NCBI GenBank assembly: GCA_018268465.1
Contig: JAFDWN010000024.1
Coordinates: forward strand, 1-64,000
Origin: Actinomycetota bacterium
Lineage (GTDB): Bacteria; Actinomycetota; Actinomycetes; Mycobacteriales; Mycobacteriaceae
Direction: 5' to 3'
DNA length: 64,000 nucleotides
Shown here: piece by piece, positions 26,166 to 34,613 of the stretch
How the letters are laid out: every line of letters starts with the position of its first letter
Position numbering within the stretch: the first letter of the stretch is position 1
Made by a program: the position numbers and the translations under genes
The notes under the pieces: model-generated
The model's input: the letters and a program-made list of their open reading frames with translations, nothing else
Told to the model about the DNA's origin: nothing
Database searches by the model: none

Positions 26166-27002
26166 TCAGCGCAACCCGGCCGAATCTGGTGTGTACCCCT
26201 CGTGCCGCGGGGACTCGAAGTACCGCAACCGGTCGATCCGCAGCGATTTCGGCTCCATGTCGACGATGAGCACCCCGCGGGCATGGTCGTGTTCGATGCC
26301 GGCGGCGACGTGGCGACCCGAGGCGATCACCTTGCGGAACCGCGCCCCGCGCAACCGGTCGACGAGGCCCGACATACCCAGTGGCACGGAGTCGCCGATG
26401 GTGACCGACGTGCCCCTGGCCAATCGCCGGCGCACGGCGACCTCGTCGCCGGCGCACACATCCCGCAGGAGTTGTTCGACCCGCTGCTTACCCGGCACCC
26501 GGACGCCGCGGATACCTCCGACGAACGCCGCGGCGCCGCCGAATCCCTGACTGCTCAGCAGTGCCAGCGACAACCGTCCGCCGGCGGGTACGGATTTGAC
26601 TCCCCCGCGCATGAAGGTCGCCAGCATCACCGGAAGTTCCCAAAATGCCTGTAGCCGAGAGATTTTCAATTCCCCACCGATCGGCTCGAGGTCGTAGCGC
26701 AGGTAGGCGGGGGCGTTGAGTCCCACCCCGGGGGTGATGGTGATCGTGCGTTCCAGATCGCGGATCACCGTCGTGCCGACGACGATGTCGGCGTCCGGGC
26801 GGAACACGACGTTGCACGGATCGATGAACGCGTCGTAAAAACGCCCGATCGACGCGTGCCCCTGATGCGGCCGGGAGCCGACGGGGTCCTCCAGCACGGC
26901 GTTGTCGGTGAACAGGGCCAGCCAGGCCGCGCGGTCGTGTGCGCCCGCCGCGGCGGGCGACCGTTCGACTGCGGCCAGCATGTCGTCGTGTGTGTAGGTC
27001 AT
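26166..27002 (-). CDS. NTF2-like / ketosteroid isomerase-fold protein
   Basis: In this 278-residue protein the first 125 residues match the SnoaL/NTF2 fold: AGAHDRAAWLALFTDNAVLEDPVGSRPHQGHASIGRFYDAFI. The second half resembles a degenerate repeat of the same fold (VCAGDEVAVRRRLARGTSVTIGDSVP), suggesting a fused pair. Such proteins bind or isomerise steroids and other hydrophobic molecules. The start at 27000-27002 was preferred over an ATG five codons earlier because a GGA-containing purine patch precedes it; both remain possible. Confidence 0.83.
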   Translation of the reverse strand: MTYTHDDMLAAVERSPAAAGAHDRAAWLALFTDNAVLEDPVGSRPHQGHASIGRFYDAFIDPCNVVFRPDADIVVGTTVIRDLERTITITPGVGLNAPAYLRYDLEPIGGELKISRLQAFWELPVMLATFMRGGVKSVPAGGRLSLALLSSQGFGGAAAFVGGIRGVRVPGKQRVEQLLRDVCAGDEVAVRRRLARGTSVTIGDSVPLGMSGLVDRLRGARFRKVIASGRHVAAGIEHDHARGVLIVDMEPKSLRIDRLRYFESPRHEGYTPDSAGLR

Positions 27003-27090
27003 GTGTGCGTCCATCATGGCGCTGTCTCACCGCGGCGCGCACACGGGTGACTACCCTGGTGTCCAAGAGGTCGCCATAAGGAGGACGGCA

Positions 27091-27450
27091 ATGGGTACCA
27101 ATGGACCGTTTGGCTTCGATCCGGACGACTTCGATCGTGTCGCCCGTGAGGCTCTCGAAGGGGTCACCAGGTTCTTCTCGACGTCGGGCGAGCGGGCCGG
27201 CTGGGGCACGCTGCTCGACGAATTCGCCAGACGGTCACGCCAGGAGCCGGAGACCACCGGTGAGGCCGGTGACGGTGTGTGGGCCATCTTCACCGTCGAC
27301 GCCGACGGCGGCGCGCACATCGAGCAGGTGTTCCCCACCGAACTCGACGCCTTGCGGGCCAACAAGACCAACACCGATCCTGCGCGCCGGGTGCGGTTCC
27401 TGCCCTACGGCATCGCGGTCGGCGTGCTGGACTCCGACGCCGCCGACTAG
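27091..27450 (+). CDS. Conserved hypothetical protein
   Basis: This 119-residue acidic soluble protein begins MGTNGPFGFDPDDFDRVAREALEG and includes DGVWAIFTVDADGGAHIEQVFPTELDALRANKTN. The ATG has a strong AAGGAGG ribosome binding site seven bases upstream (27078-27084), which settles the start. It is divergent from the NTF2-like gene, with about 90 bases between. I do not recognise a domain; similar small proteins occur in other mycobacteria as far as I can judge. Confidence 0.8.
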   Translation: MGTNGPFGFDPDDFDRVAREALEGVTRFFSTSGERAGWGTLLDEFARRSRQEPETTGEAGDGVWAIFTVDADGGAHIEQVFPTELDALRANKTNTDPARRVRFLPYGIAVGVLDSDAAD

Positions 27451-27528
27451 TTCGGCAAAACAGAGTTGCCGGCGGTCGCACCCGTTAGGCTCATGGCCAC
27501 CCGATCCAGCCGAGTGTGGGGAAGGCCG

Positions 27529-27945
27529 ATGATTCGCGCACTGATCGCCGCCGCGGCCTTTGCCGCGGCCGTCGTCGGCTCCGCATCCGCCGCCGCGGCG
27601 GATCCGCCGTCCTCGGACAGTCCGGGCCGCTATTCGACGGACGTGCCCGGTATGAGTTACGAGGCGTCGCTGGGCGCGCCGTGCACCAGCTGGCAGGTCA
27701 ATGTTTTCGGCCGGGGCCCCGGCGGTGAGGCGTTGCAGTGCCGGTGGATCCCCAATCAGTGGCCGCCGATCTACACCGGGTTCTGGGTGGCGTCCTATCC
27801 GCTCTATGGCGTTCAGGACATCGGTGCCCCGTGCCCCGGCTCCCAGGCGGCGGCGCAATCCCCCGACGGGCGCCCGATGCTGTGCCTGGGCGCGCGAGGC
27901 TGGCAGCCGGGCGTGTACACCGGCAACGGGTTCTTCCCCGTCTGA
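27529..27945 (+). CDS. Secreted protein with two Cys-pair modules
   Basis: This 138-residue protein has a signal peptide (residues 1-24, cleavage after AAA-AD). The mature part holds two similar modules, each with a GAPC start and a second Cys: Cys52/Cys71 and Cys102/Cys119, the second reading IGAPC, SPDG, LC and then W. The same layout appears in the protein at 31642-32019 and in the extracellular tail of the Ser/Thr kinase at 14007-15503. It is probably an envelope-located binding protein. The function is unknown. Confidence 0.83.
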   Translation: MIRALIAAAAFAAAVVGSASAAAADPPSSDSPGRYSTDVPGMSYEASLGAPCTSWQVNVFGRGPGGEALQCRWIPNQWPPIYTGFWVASYPLYGVQDIGAPCPGSQAAAQSPDGRPMLCLGARGWQPGVYTGNGFFPV

Positions 27946-28030
27946 CCTCTTCGGCACCCGCGCATCAGGCCATACAGTCACCGCCCATGTGTATGGTCGG
28001 GGTATCCGCGTCCGTGCACACAGGAGTGCC

Positions 28031-29695
28031 ATGAGTTCCGCGCAATTCGATCTGTCGACGGTGTTCTCGGCGGTTGCCGCCGCAATCCCGGAGGCCACCT
28101 TCCTGATATGGCGTGACCTCAGGCTCACCTACCGCGAGACGGATGCCCGTGTCGACGGGTTCGCCCGCTACCTCGTCTCGCACGGACTGGGTTGCCACAC
28201 GGACCGCGACCGTCTGCGCGGACACGAGTCGGGCCAGGACCACTGCGGCATCTACCTGCGCAACGGCAACCAGTACCTCGAGGCGATGATCGGCAGCTAT
28301 CGCGCCAGGGTGGCACCGTTCAACGTCAGCTACCGGTACGTGGAGGACGAACTGGTCTACCTGCTGACCGACTCGCGGGCCAGGGCACTGGTGTACAACG
28401 CCGAGTTCGCGCCGCGTGTGGCCGCGATCCGGGACCGGCTGCCCGGGTTGGCACTGCTCGTCCAGGTGGCCGACGGATCCGGCCACCCGCTGCTGGCCGG
28501 GGCGATCGACTACGAGGAGGCGCTGGCCACCCCCGACCCCGGGGCAATGCCGACACCGTCGGGGGACGACCTCTACATCCTCTACACCGGCGGCACGACG
28601 GGCATGCCGAAGGGCGTGCTGTGGCGCCAGCACGACATCTTCCTGTCGGCAATGGGCGGCAGACCCTTCGGCACCAGCCGATTCCTGGCGTCCTACGACG
28701 AACTGGCCCAGCAGGCCGCGCGCTCGGCCGGGGCGATGTCGATGCTGATGATCCCGCCGTTCATGCACGGAGCGGCGCAGTGGGCCGCCTACAACGCCAT
28801 CGCGATGGGCGGAAAGCTCGTCATTCCCGACGACGTCGATCGGCTGGTGCCCGGCGCCGCCCTGCGACTGGCCGAACGTGAACGGGTACTGAGCATTCCG
28901 GTGGTCGGGGACGCGATCGCGCGTCCACTCGCCGACGAGATCGAACGCGGGGACTATGACCTGTCCGGGCTGGTCACCATCTCCAACGGCGGAGCCGCCC
29001 TGTCGCCGACGCTGCGTGACCGCATCCTCGCCGCACTGCCGCACGTCATGCTGCTCGACGCGGTCGGCGCCTCCGAATCCGGCGCGCAGATGAGCACGTT
29101 CACCGCCGCGGGTGCGGGCGGCGAGGTCGCGACGTTCACCCCGCAGGACGACACCGCTGTGCTGTCGGCCGATCTGGACCGGGTTCTGCAGCCCGGCGAG
29201 GGGCAGGGCTGGCTGGCCCGCCGCGACCGCATCCCCCTGGGCTATCTGGGTGACGAGGCGAAGTCGGCGCGGACCTTCCCCACCGTCGGCGGCGTGCGGT
29301 GGTCGGTGCCCGGCGATCGTGCCGATGCGCGCGCCGACGGCCGCATCGAACTGCTTGGCCGCGATTCGGTGACCGTCAACTCCGGCGGGGAGAAGATTTT
29401 CGTCGAGGAGGTCGAACGCGCGCTCGCGGCCCACCCCGCGGTCTATGACGTCGTGGTCGTCGGCAGACCGTCGCCACGATGGGGCAGCGAGGTGGTCGCG
29501 GTGATCCAGTTCGCCGAGGGCGATTCGGCGGGCGACGACGAACTTGCCGACCTCTGCGCCCGGTCCCTGGCCCGGTACAAGATTCCCAAGGCCTTCGTCA
29601 CGGTGCCGGCCATCGTGCGCTCACCGGCGGGTAAGGCCGACTACCGGTGGGCGAAGTCCGTCGCGGTCGCCGCCGCACCGGCCGCGGCGCGCTGA
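28031..29695 (+). CDS. Acyl-CoA synthetase (FadD family)
   Basis: This 554-residue adenylate-forming enzyme has an AMP-binding P-loop YTGGTTGMPKG followed by VLWRQHDIF, a pattern of the FadD19/FadD3-like steroid side-chain group. The A5-type motif is GASESGAQ and the C-terminal catalytic Lys is in RSPAGKADYRW. It activates a fatty or steroid acid as acyl-AMP and then acyl-CoA. The start has CAGGAG seven bases upstream. It is convergent with the Mam genes of the mce region, consistent with use of imported lipids. Confidence 0.92.
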   Translation: MSSAQFDLSTVFSAVAAAIPEATFLIWRDLRLTYRETDARVDGFARYLVSHGLGCHTDRDRLRGHESGQDHCGIYLRNGNQYLEAMIGSYRARVAPFNVSYRYVEDELVYLLTDSRARALVYNAEFAPRVAAIRDRLPGLALLVQVADGSGHPLLAGAIDYEEALATPDPGAMPTPSGDDLYILYTGGTTGMPKGVLWRQHDIFLSAMGGRPFGTSRFLASYDELAQQAARSAGAMSMLMIPPFMHGAAQWAAYNAIAMGGKLVIPDDVDRLVPGAALRLAERERVLSIPVVGDAIARPLADEIERGDYDLSGLVTISNGGAALSPTLRDRILAALPHVMLLDAVGASESGAQMSTFTAAGAGGEVATFTPQDDTAVLSADLDRVLQPGEGQGWLARRDRIPLGYLGDEAKSARTFPTVGGVRWSVPGDRADARADGRIELLGRDSVTVNSGGEKIFVEEVERALAAHPAVYDVVVVGRPSPRWGSEVVAVIQFAEGDSAGDDELADLCARSLARYKIPKAFVTVPAIVRSPAGKADYRWAKSVAVAAAPAAAR

Positions 29696-29704
29696 CACGG
29701 CACC

Positions 29705-29722
29705 CGCCGCTGGACCGCGGCG
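29705..29722. terminator. Candidate bidirectional stem-loop between fadD and mam genes
   Basis: The perfect arms CGCCGC and GCGGCG enclose the loop TGGACC in the 34-base gap between two convergent stops. No T-run follows on either strand, so strong intrinsic termination is unproven. Confidence 0.4.
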
Positions 29723-29729
29723 CCCGCGT

Positions 29730-30332
29730 CTAGACCGGATCGAACGCCGAGATGAGCCATGCACCATTGACTTTCGTCATGCCGACCATGACGCTGCTTG
29801 CGGTCTGGGCCGGATCGGGCCGGTCCCTGCTGGTGGTCACCTGGTTGAGGAACACCAGCACCTTGGCCGAGTCCGGGTGTAACTCGCTCACGGCGGCACG
29901 CACGACGCTGACGTCGGCGGTGACGGCCTTGTCCCGGACCGCCGGTGCGACGACCTGATCGGCGAAATCGGTGTAGTACGCCAGGAAGTCGCCGGTCAGG
30001 TGGGATTTGGCGGTCGCAAGGTCGCCGTCGAGGTTGTCCGGGGTGTAGGACAGCAACGAGGTGGTGGCCGCCGATGCGGCGCGCACGACCTCGGCGGCCA
30101 CCGCGGCGTCGGTCTGCCGGTCGACGCGGTGCTGGGTGAGGTACAGGACGGTGGCCAGCACGGCCGACGCCACCAGCAGTGTGACGACGGCGATGGCGGG
30201 CCAGCGCACGCGCCACCCGCCCCGGGCGGGCGTTGCCCCGGCAGCGGGGTCCGTCTCGGCGGCGGGATCGGCGGCCCGGTCCGGTTCCTCGGTGGTGTCG
30301 AGCGCGTCGGCGCTCATCTCGTCGACGGTCAC
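29730..30332 (-). CDS. Mce-associated membrane protein (Mam), second of pair
   Basis: This 200-residue protein has an acidic N-terminal tail, a single transmembrane helix (about 47-68, WPAIAVVTLLVASAVLATVLYL) and an extracytoplasmic SnoaL-like domain containing NLDGDLATAKSHLTGDFLAYYTDF and VLVFLNQVTTS. Both blocks are typical of Mam proteins that stabilise Mce complexes. It overlaps the upstream Mam gene by four bases. It lies about 5 kb from mceF, separated by genes on both strands. Confidence 0.9.
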   Translation of the reverse strand: MTVDEMSADALDTTEEPDRAADPAAETDPAAGATPARGGWRVRWPAIAVVTLLVASAVLATVLYLTQHRVDRQTDAAVAAEVVRAASAATTSLLSYTPDNLDGDLATAKSHLTGDFLAYYTDFADQVVAPAVRDKAVTADVSVVRAAVSELHPDSAKVLVFLNQVTTSRDRPDPAQTASSVMVGMTKVNGAWLISAFDPV

Positions 30333-31147
30333 GGCACGAACTCGACTTTCGACATCTTGATCCGGTCTCCGTCCCGTTGGACGTCCACGCTCAGGCGCCA
30401 GGTGCGCGGGGCGTCTTTGGCCCCTGCGGCGTTGGTGACCGTGGAGGCGGCGGTGACCAGCACGACCGCCGAGTCCGAGGTCATCGACTCGACCGCGGCC
30501 GCCTTGACCGTCGCGTTGGTGGTCACCTTGGCGTCCGTGGCAACTTTGATGAAATCATCTGCGGCACTGGCAAAGTCGTCACGAAACGGGCCCGTGGAAT
30601 TGTCGATGATCCGGTCGACGTCGCCCTGGGCGTTGTTGAAGTCGATCGACATCAGGGTCACGACGATCTGACGTGCGGCCGCCGTGAACTCCGCCGAGTT
30701 GCGCTGTTGCTGCACGGCCTCGCGGTGGTGCCAGGTCATGTAGCCGCTGGCCGCCAGGAGCGCACAGGTGGACAGCAACGCGAGCGCGGCCGCGACGGTC
30801 GTCCATCGCGGTGCACGGATTCTGTGCCACCGCCGCCATCGTGGGCGACGCGGGCGGGACGTGTCCCCGTCGGCCGGCGATTCCGCCACGGATTGCGTGG
30901 CGTCTGCGGAGGTATCGTCCTGTTCCCCGGCGGTTTCGGTGTCCGTTTCGGTGGTGCTGACAGCGGATTCGGTTACCGACGCCTGCGCCTGCCTGCGCAG
31001 CCGGATGGCCCTGGCTCTGGCACGGGCCGCGGCCGCGAGCGCTTCGGCTTCGGCCGCTTCGGCTTCGGCCTCCTCGGCGAGGGTGAGCGCGTCCGCCCCG
31101 ACCGCATCGGCATCGCCGTGCCGCGGCGGGTCGCTGTCGTCGGGCAC
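30329..31147 (-). CDS. Mce-associated membrane protein (Mam), first of pair
   Basis: This 272-residue protein has a long charged N-terminal region with an Ala/Glu-rich helix (TLAEEAEAEAAEAEALAAAA) that may form a coiled coil. A transmembrane helix (about 118-139, VAAALALLSTCALLAASGYMTW) follows, then the Mam extracytoplasmic domain (QIVVTLMSIDFNNAQGDVDRIIDNSTGPFRDDF). The GTG at 31145-31147 is chosen; a TTG 16 codons earlier is the alternative. It couples to the next Mam gene by a four-base overlap. Confidence 0.88.
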   Translation of the reverse strand: MPDDSDPPRHGDADAVGADALTLAEEAEAEAAEAEALAAAARARARAIRLRRQAQASVTESAVSTTETDTETAGEQDDTSADATQSVAESPADGDTSRPRRPRWRRWHRIRAPRWTTVAAALALLSTCALLAASGYMTWHHREAVQQQRNSAEFTAAARQIVVTLMSIDFNNAQGDVDRIIDNSTGPFRDDFASAADDFIKVATDAKVTTNATVKAAAVESMTSDSAVVLVTAASTVTNAAGAKDAPRTWRLSVDVQRDGDRIKMSKVEFVP

Positions 31148-31241
31148 TGGGCGAGAATACTCGCCGGGCCGTTTCAGCCGTGTTCCGTTCCGCAAATCGT
31201 TTCCCTACCTGTTGGTCCGGGCGGCTGTCGCCGTCCGCTGT

Positions 31242-31649
31242 TCACCAGTGCCGCAATGCGCACAAGGCACCCTTCGGTCCGTCGTCGGAGGCGACCACGA
31301 CCCCGTCCACCGCCAGCTGGCAACGGAACGTCGGCGTGACCGCGGAGAGCCCGTTGCTGGCGGTGACCATCGCCCATCGATCGGGGTCGGCCAGCATGAC
31401 GTCGAGTACCCACGGCGTATCCGGGCCTACGTCGACGACCGCCCTCGGGCTGAACACGTACGGGTTGTGGCTGTAGTCGGCCCAGGTCGGCGGGTCGGTG
31501 TCCCGATAGTAGATGTCGGCAGACACCGGACTGTCCGCCGTGACGGTGTAGGTGACGTGGCGCAGCACAGGCTCGTCGGCATACGCCGGAACCGTTGTGG
31601 CGGCGGCGATCACCGCCGCGGCCAGTAGTGCCGTCACCGCCCTAGGCAT
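31242..31649 (-). CDS. Small secreted protein, MmpS-like beta fold suspected
   Basis: This 135-residue protein has a signal peptide (residues 1-24, cleavage after AYA). The mature part reads HVTYTVTADSPVSADIYYRD, then VDVGPDTPWVLDVMLADPDRW and FRCQLAVDGVVV, with two Cys near the C-terminus. This is the strand pattern seen in mycobacterial MmpS-type secreted domains, but the match is by eye only. Its start overlaps the upstream secreted-protein gene by eight bases, so the two are co-transcribed. Confidence 0.8.
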   Translation of the reverse strand: MPRAVTALLAAAVIAAATTVPAYADEPVLRHVTYTVTADSPVSADIYYRDTDPPTWADYSHNPYVFSPRAVVDVGPDTPWVLDVMLADPDRWAMVTASNGLSAVTPTFRCQLAVDGVVVASDDGPKGALCALRHW

Positions 31650-32019
31650 CGCCGCGCACCCAGGTCGCCGCGCCGTCGGTCGATGTGCACGTGAGGAAGA
31701 GCCCGTCGGGGGCCTGGGCGACGCGGTTCTCGAAACCGGTGCAGTTCGCGCCGAACTCCTTGATACCCATCAACGACGGCGACCGGAAGTAGCGCGGCTC
31801 GTAGCGTCTGGGCGAACCGCAGAACACCAGGCGGCCCCATGACGTGGTGCCGAATACGTAGTGGCTGGTGTCGGCGCACGGCGCACCGAGTACGACGCCG
31901 GGAGTGATACCCGGTACGCAGTACGGGTCGTCGCAGGCCGGTGGCTGTGCGGCGGCGGGCACAGGCGACGTCATCCCTGCGGTCAGCAGTGCGGCGACGA
32001 CAGCGACGAGTACTCGCAC
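31642..32019 (-). CDS. Secreted protein with two Cys-pair modules
   Basis: This 125-residue protein has a GTG start and a signal peptide of about 24 residues (cleavage after AAA). Mature cysteines are Cys29, 34, 48, 67, 93 and 111. Cys48/67 and Cys93/111 frame two modules (GAPC...G..VFC and GANC...APDG..LTC...W) homologous to those at 27529-27945. It lies upstream of the MmpS-like gene and the Mam pair on the same strand, so it may belong to the mce-associated set. Function unknown. Confidence 0.8.
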   Translation of the reverse strand: MRVLVAVVAALLTAGMTSPVPAAAQPPACDDPYCVPGITPGVVLGAPCADTSHYVFGTTSWGRLVFCGSPRRYEPRYFRSPSLMGIKEFGANCTGFENRVAQAPDGLFLTCTSTDGAATWVRGDA

Positions 32020-32159
32020 TCCGCCACTGTGACATGTCCCCTGCGGACCCGGGTTCGAACTGTCCGGTCAGTGGGCGGTTTCGCCGCCGCCACCGGCGGC
32101 CCGGTGTTAGTGTCGGGCGCTTCGAATCCGCTCCCCCGACCAGTCCCGAGGAGCCGGCC

Positions 32160-32684
32160 ATGCTGCGTATGTCCGCGGTGTCGATGGGTGCGGCCGCGGC
32201 CGCGGCGGTGTGCCTCGGCATGACCCCCCCGCCGGCGGCGCACGCGGGCAACGACTGGGGCCTCAACGGAACCTATGTCGCCACGTCCAACGGCGAATGG
32301 GCACGAAAGAACGAGATCTTCTTCGAGCAGGCCAGTCTGCGCAGTACGTGGACGATCAGCACCCGGTGCAGCTACCCCGGGGAGTGCACGGGGACGGTCG
32401 ACAGCAGCTGGGGCTGGTCCGCGCCGATCTACCAGAAGAGCGGTGTGTGGTACGTCAAACGCACCGTGGACAACTGGATACCGTGCCCCGACGGCACGAC
32501 CGCGCCGGGATTCCAGATCTTTCGGTTCCGGCCGACGACCCCCGACGGCGCGGTGACCGATCCGACGTCGACGACATTGGTCGGAGAGGATCAGACCACG
32601 GGCGTCAGCGGTGCCTGTGGGGTGAGCAAATCGATGTTCATCAACATGCCGTTCAAACTCGTCAAGGCCGACCAGGTCGACTAG
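32160..32684 (+). CDS. Secreted protein of unknown function
   Basis: This 174-residue protein has a signal peptide (residues 1-29, cleavage after AHA). The mature domain reads DWGLNGTYVATSNGEWARKNEIFFEQ, then WTISTRCSYPGECTGTVDSSWGW and RTVDNWIPCPDGTTAPGFQIFRF, with four cysteines. The strand-rich pattern with GEW and TVDSSWGWSAP is familiar from small mycobacterial exported proteins, but I cannot name a function. GAGGAG precedes the ATG. Its last four bases overlap the convergent TDT exporter gene. Confidence 0.83.
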   Translation: MLRMSAVSMGAAAAAAVCLGMTPPPAAHAGNDWGLNGTYVATSNGEWARKNEIFFEQASLRSTWTISTRCSYPGECTGTVDSSWGWSAPIYQKSGVWYVKRTVDNWIPCPDGTTAPGFQIFRFRPTTPDGAVTDPTSTTLVGEDQTTGVSGACGVSKSMFINMPFKLVKADQVD

Positions 32685-33817
32685 GACTGCACTGGATCCT
32701 TGTGCGGCCGCACCGGGCCGGTGTTCGGTGGCGGTTGCAACAGATTGCCCCGCACACTGCCGCGCATCGTGCGAGCGGCGACCAGCAGCCAGGTGCTCAG
32801 CAACGCGACGTAGACGATCACCGCGGCGTAGCGGAAGGCGGGCAGATGCGTGTGCAGGGCCAGTTGCGTGGTGCCGGTGACGAAGGTGCCGACCGGGAAC
32901 GTCAAACTCCACCATGTCAGCGCGAACGGCATACCGCGGCGCATCGTTCGAATGGTCAACGACGCCGCCAGCGCGATCCACAGCACCGCGAATCCCCACA
33001 CCGGCACCCCGAACAGGATCGCGAAGGCGTTCATCGGCCCGGCTATCGCCGGTTCGACTGCCAGGATGGCCTGGGTTCCGAGAAGTCCTGCGACAGTGAT
33101 GGATTGGCCCAGCGGCCCGAGGACGATCCACAGGGTGGGCACGCGCGCGGTCCCGGAGGTGCCGTACAGGGTGAGGCGGGTCCAGATCATCGACACGATG
33201 AGCAGTGACGCGACCAACGACAGGCCGAACATGGCGTAGCAGCCGTAGAGCAGGGTGGCCCGCGCGGTGCCGGGCGGCAGGTGGCCGATGAGCAGCGCCC
33301 CCGTCGCGGCCGAAACCATCGGTGGCACCACGGGCATGAGCCAGCCGCCGAACGCCGAACTGGCTTCCACGTTGTACTGGGTGAACATCAGGAACGGGAT
33401 GCTGACCGCGGTGAACAATCCGCCCAGCGTTCCCGCGGCCCACAGTGTCCAGGCGAGGTCGACCGCCACACGTTCGCCGATGAGGTCCTTGCCCACCAGC
33501 AGCGCACCGGACGCGACCGTCAGCAGCGCCATCGGTGCGGCGCCGTAGAAGTGAGCCATCTGCGGGTTGCGGGCGTGGCTGCGCGCCACGGTCGGGTGCC
33601 GCAGCCAGTGCCCGCCGACCAGGACCGTCAGGACGACCAGGAGCAGGGCGGCGACCACCCACACGATCTCGGTGAAACCCCGCAGGCCGGGAAGGTGCAC
33701 CGGCAGCGTCGCACCGGCGTTCGCCACGATGCCGGTGCCCATCACCGAGGCGAACCAGTTCGGGCCGAGGTTCCCCAACACCTCGACTCGGTCCTGCTGG
33801 CGATCCGTCATCGGCAT
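32681..33817 (-). CDS. TDT/SLAC1-family transporter (TehA-like)
   Basis: This 378-residue membrane protein has about ten hydrophobic helices. The family start is NLGPNWFASVMGTGIVANAGATLP, and further conserved blocks are NPQMAHFYGAAPMALLTV and MPFALTWWSLTFPVGTFVTGTTQLA. Relatives export tellurite, dicarboxylates or sulfite or act as anion channels. The substrate is not determinable here. ATG at 33817 or two codons later. It is divergent from the VOC-ArsR unit. Confidence 0.88.
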   Translation of the reverse strand: MPMTDRQQDRVEVLGNLGPNWFASVMGTGIVANAGATLPVHLPGLRGFTEIVWVVAALLLVVLTVLVGGHWLRHPTVARSHARNPQMAHFYGAAPMALLTVASGALLVGKDLIGERVAVDLAWTLWAAGTLGGLFTAVSIPFLMFTQYNVEASSAFGGWLMPVVPPMVSAATGALLIGHLPPGTARATLLYGCYAMFGLSLVASLLIVSMIWTRLTLYGTSGTARVPTLWIVLGPLGQSITVAGLLGTQAILAVEPAIAGPMNAFAILFGVPVWGFAVLWIALAASLTIRTMRRGMPFALTWWSLTFPVGTFVTGTTQLALHTHLPAFRYAAVIVYVALLSTWLLVAARTMRGSVRGNLLQPPPNTGPVRPHKDPVQS

Positions 33818-33894
33818 AGCTTCACAGACCCGCCGGTGTTGCGGGGCTTATGTGCGGACGGCCATCGTCGATCGAGTAGCCGGCGCCGCCTGTG

Positions 33895-33924
33895 TTGACA
33901 TTTCGGATTATTCCTAAATATTCT
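33895..33924 (+). promoter_or_regulatory. SigA-like promoter with probable ArsR operator
   Basis: A consensus TTGACA (33895-33900) lies 18 bases before TATTCT (33919-33924) in an unusually AT-rich patch. The spacer and -10 area form an imperfect inverted repeat with outer arms CGGA and TCCG (33904-33927), where an ArsR dimer would block RNA polymerase. It points at the VOC-ArsR genes, whose GGAGGAGG site starts at 33949. Confidence 0.6.
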
Positions 33925-33961
33925 CCGAATGCGAACGTCCACCGATCCGGAGGAGGCACAC

Positions 33962-34297
33962 ATGCCGGCAGGACCAGCTGTGGTCGGCCATTTCGACGTG
34001 GCGGGGACGCATATCGACACACTCTCGTCGTTCTACCGCTCGGTGTTCGGTTGGGACGTCGAGCCGCGCGGGCCCGGGTATGCGCAGCTGTCCACACCAA
34101 CTCTTCGAGGCGCCCTGGTCGAAGCGCCGGAGGCGTCGCTGACGCTCGGCGTCGTCGTCGACGACCTCGATGCGGCGCTCACCGACGCCCAGACGGCCGG
34201 CGGGCGAATCGTGATGCCCGCGACCGACACTGGGTGGGTACGCAAAGCCCAGGTAGAGGACCCCGCAGGCAACCTCCTGACCGTCATCCAGAAGTGA
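33962..34297 (+). CDS. VOC-family (glyoxalase/bleomycin-resistance fold) protein
   Basis: This 111-residue single-module protein reads VVGHFDVAGTHIDTLSSFYRSVFGWDVEP at the start and WVRKAQVEDPAGNLLTVIQK at the end, typical of the vicinal oxygen chelate fold. The ATG at 33962 has a strong GGAGGAGG upstream and is preferred over an earlier ATG at 33929. It heads a three-gene unit with an ArsR regulator and a hypothetical. It could be a small-molecule binding or lyase protein induced by the regulator's ligand. Confidence 0.87.
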   Translation: MPAGPAVVGHFDVAGTHIDTLSSFYRSVFGWDVEPRGPGYAQLSTPTLRGALVEAPEASLTLGVVVDDLDAALTDAQTAGGRIVMPATDTGWVRKAQVEDPAGNLLTVIQK

Positions 34298-34325
34298 CAC
34301 CGATCGCGCAGCCGGATCGCCGGGG

Positions 34326-34613
34326 GTGAGCATCGAGGAGGAAAACCTGAGCGAGGCACTGCGCGCCCTGTCACACCACGACCGGCGGGTGTTCGTGCAT
34401 GCGTGCGGCGGCGGAGCGCGATCAGCGGGAGAACTGTCGGAGCTGTCACACCTTTCGCTGCCATCGGTGTCGGAGCATCTGAAGGTGCTCCGGAAATCGG
34501 GTCTGCTGATTCTGGACCGCCAGGGCCGGAACTGGATGTACCAGACGGATACCGAGCTGCTGGCGGAAGTCGCCGCCGCGGTGCAACGACTGGGGATGGC
34601 AGATGGGGCGTGA
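34326..34613 (+). CDS. ArsR-family transcriptional regulator
   Basis: This 95-residue winged-helix protein has HTH recognition element LSHLSLPSVSEHLKVLRKSGLL (about 39-60) and a wing ILDRQGRNWMYQTDTE. Its only Cys (Cys27, VHACGGGAR) does not form a classic metal site, so sensing of an organic ligand, as in many VOC-linked ArsR proteins, is likely. GTG start. It probably binds the palindrome at 33904-33927 and represses its own operon. It overlaps the next gene by 11 bases. Confidence 0.9.
   Translation: MSIEEENLSEALRALSHHDRRVFVHACGGGARSAGELSELSHLSLPSVSEHLKVLRKSGLLILDRQGRNWMYQTDTELLAEVAAAVQRLGMADGA

Noticed and set aside
27960-28000. CCATAC/GTATGG inverted repeat before the acyl-CoA synthetase gene as an operator
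   Set aside because: Arms are only six bases with a 15-base spacer and no second copy, which is within chance expectation.
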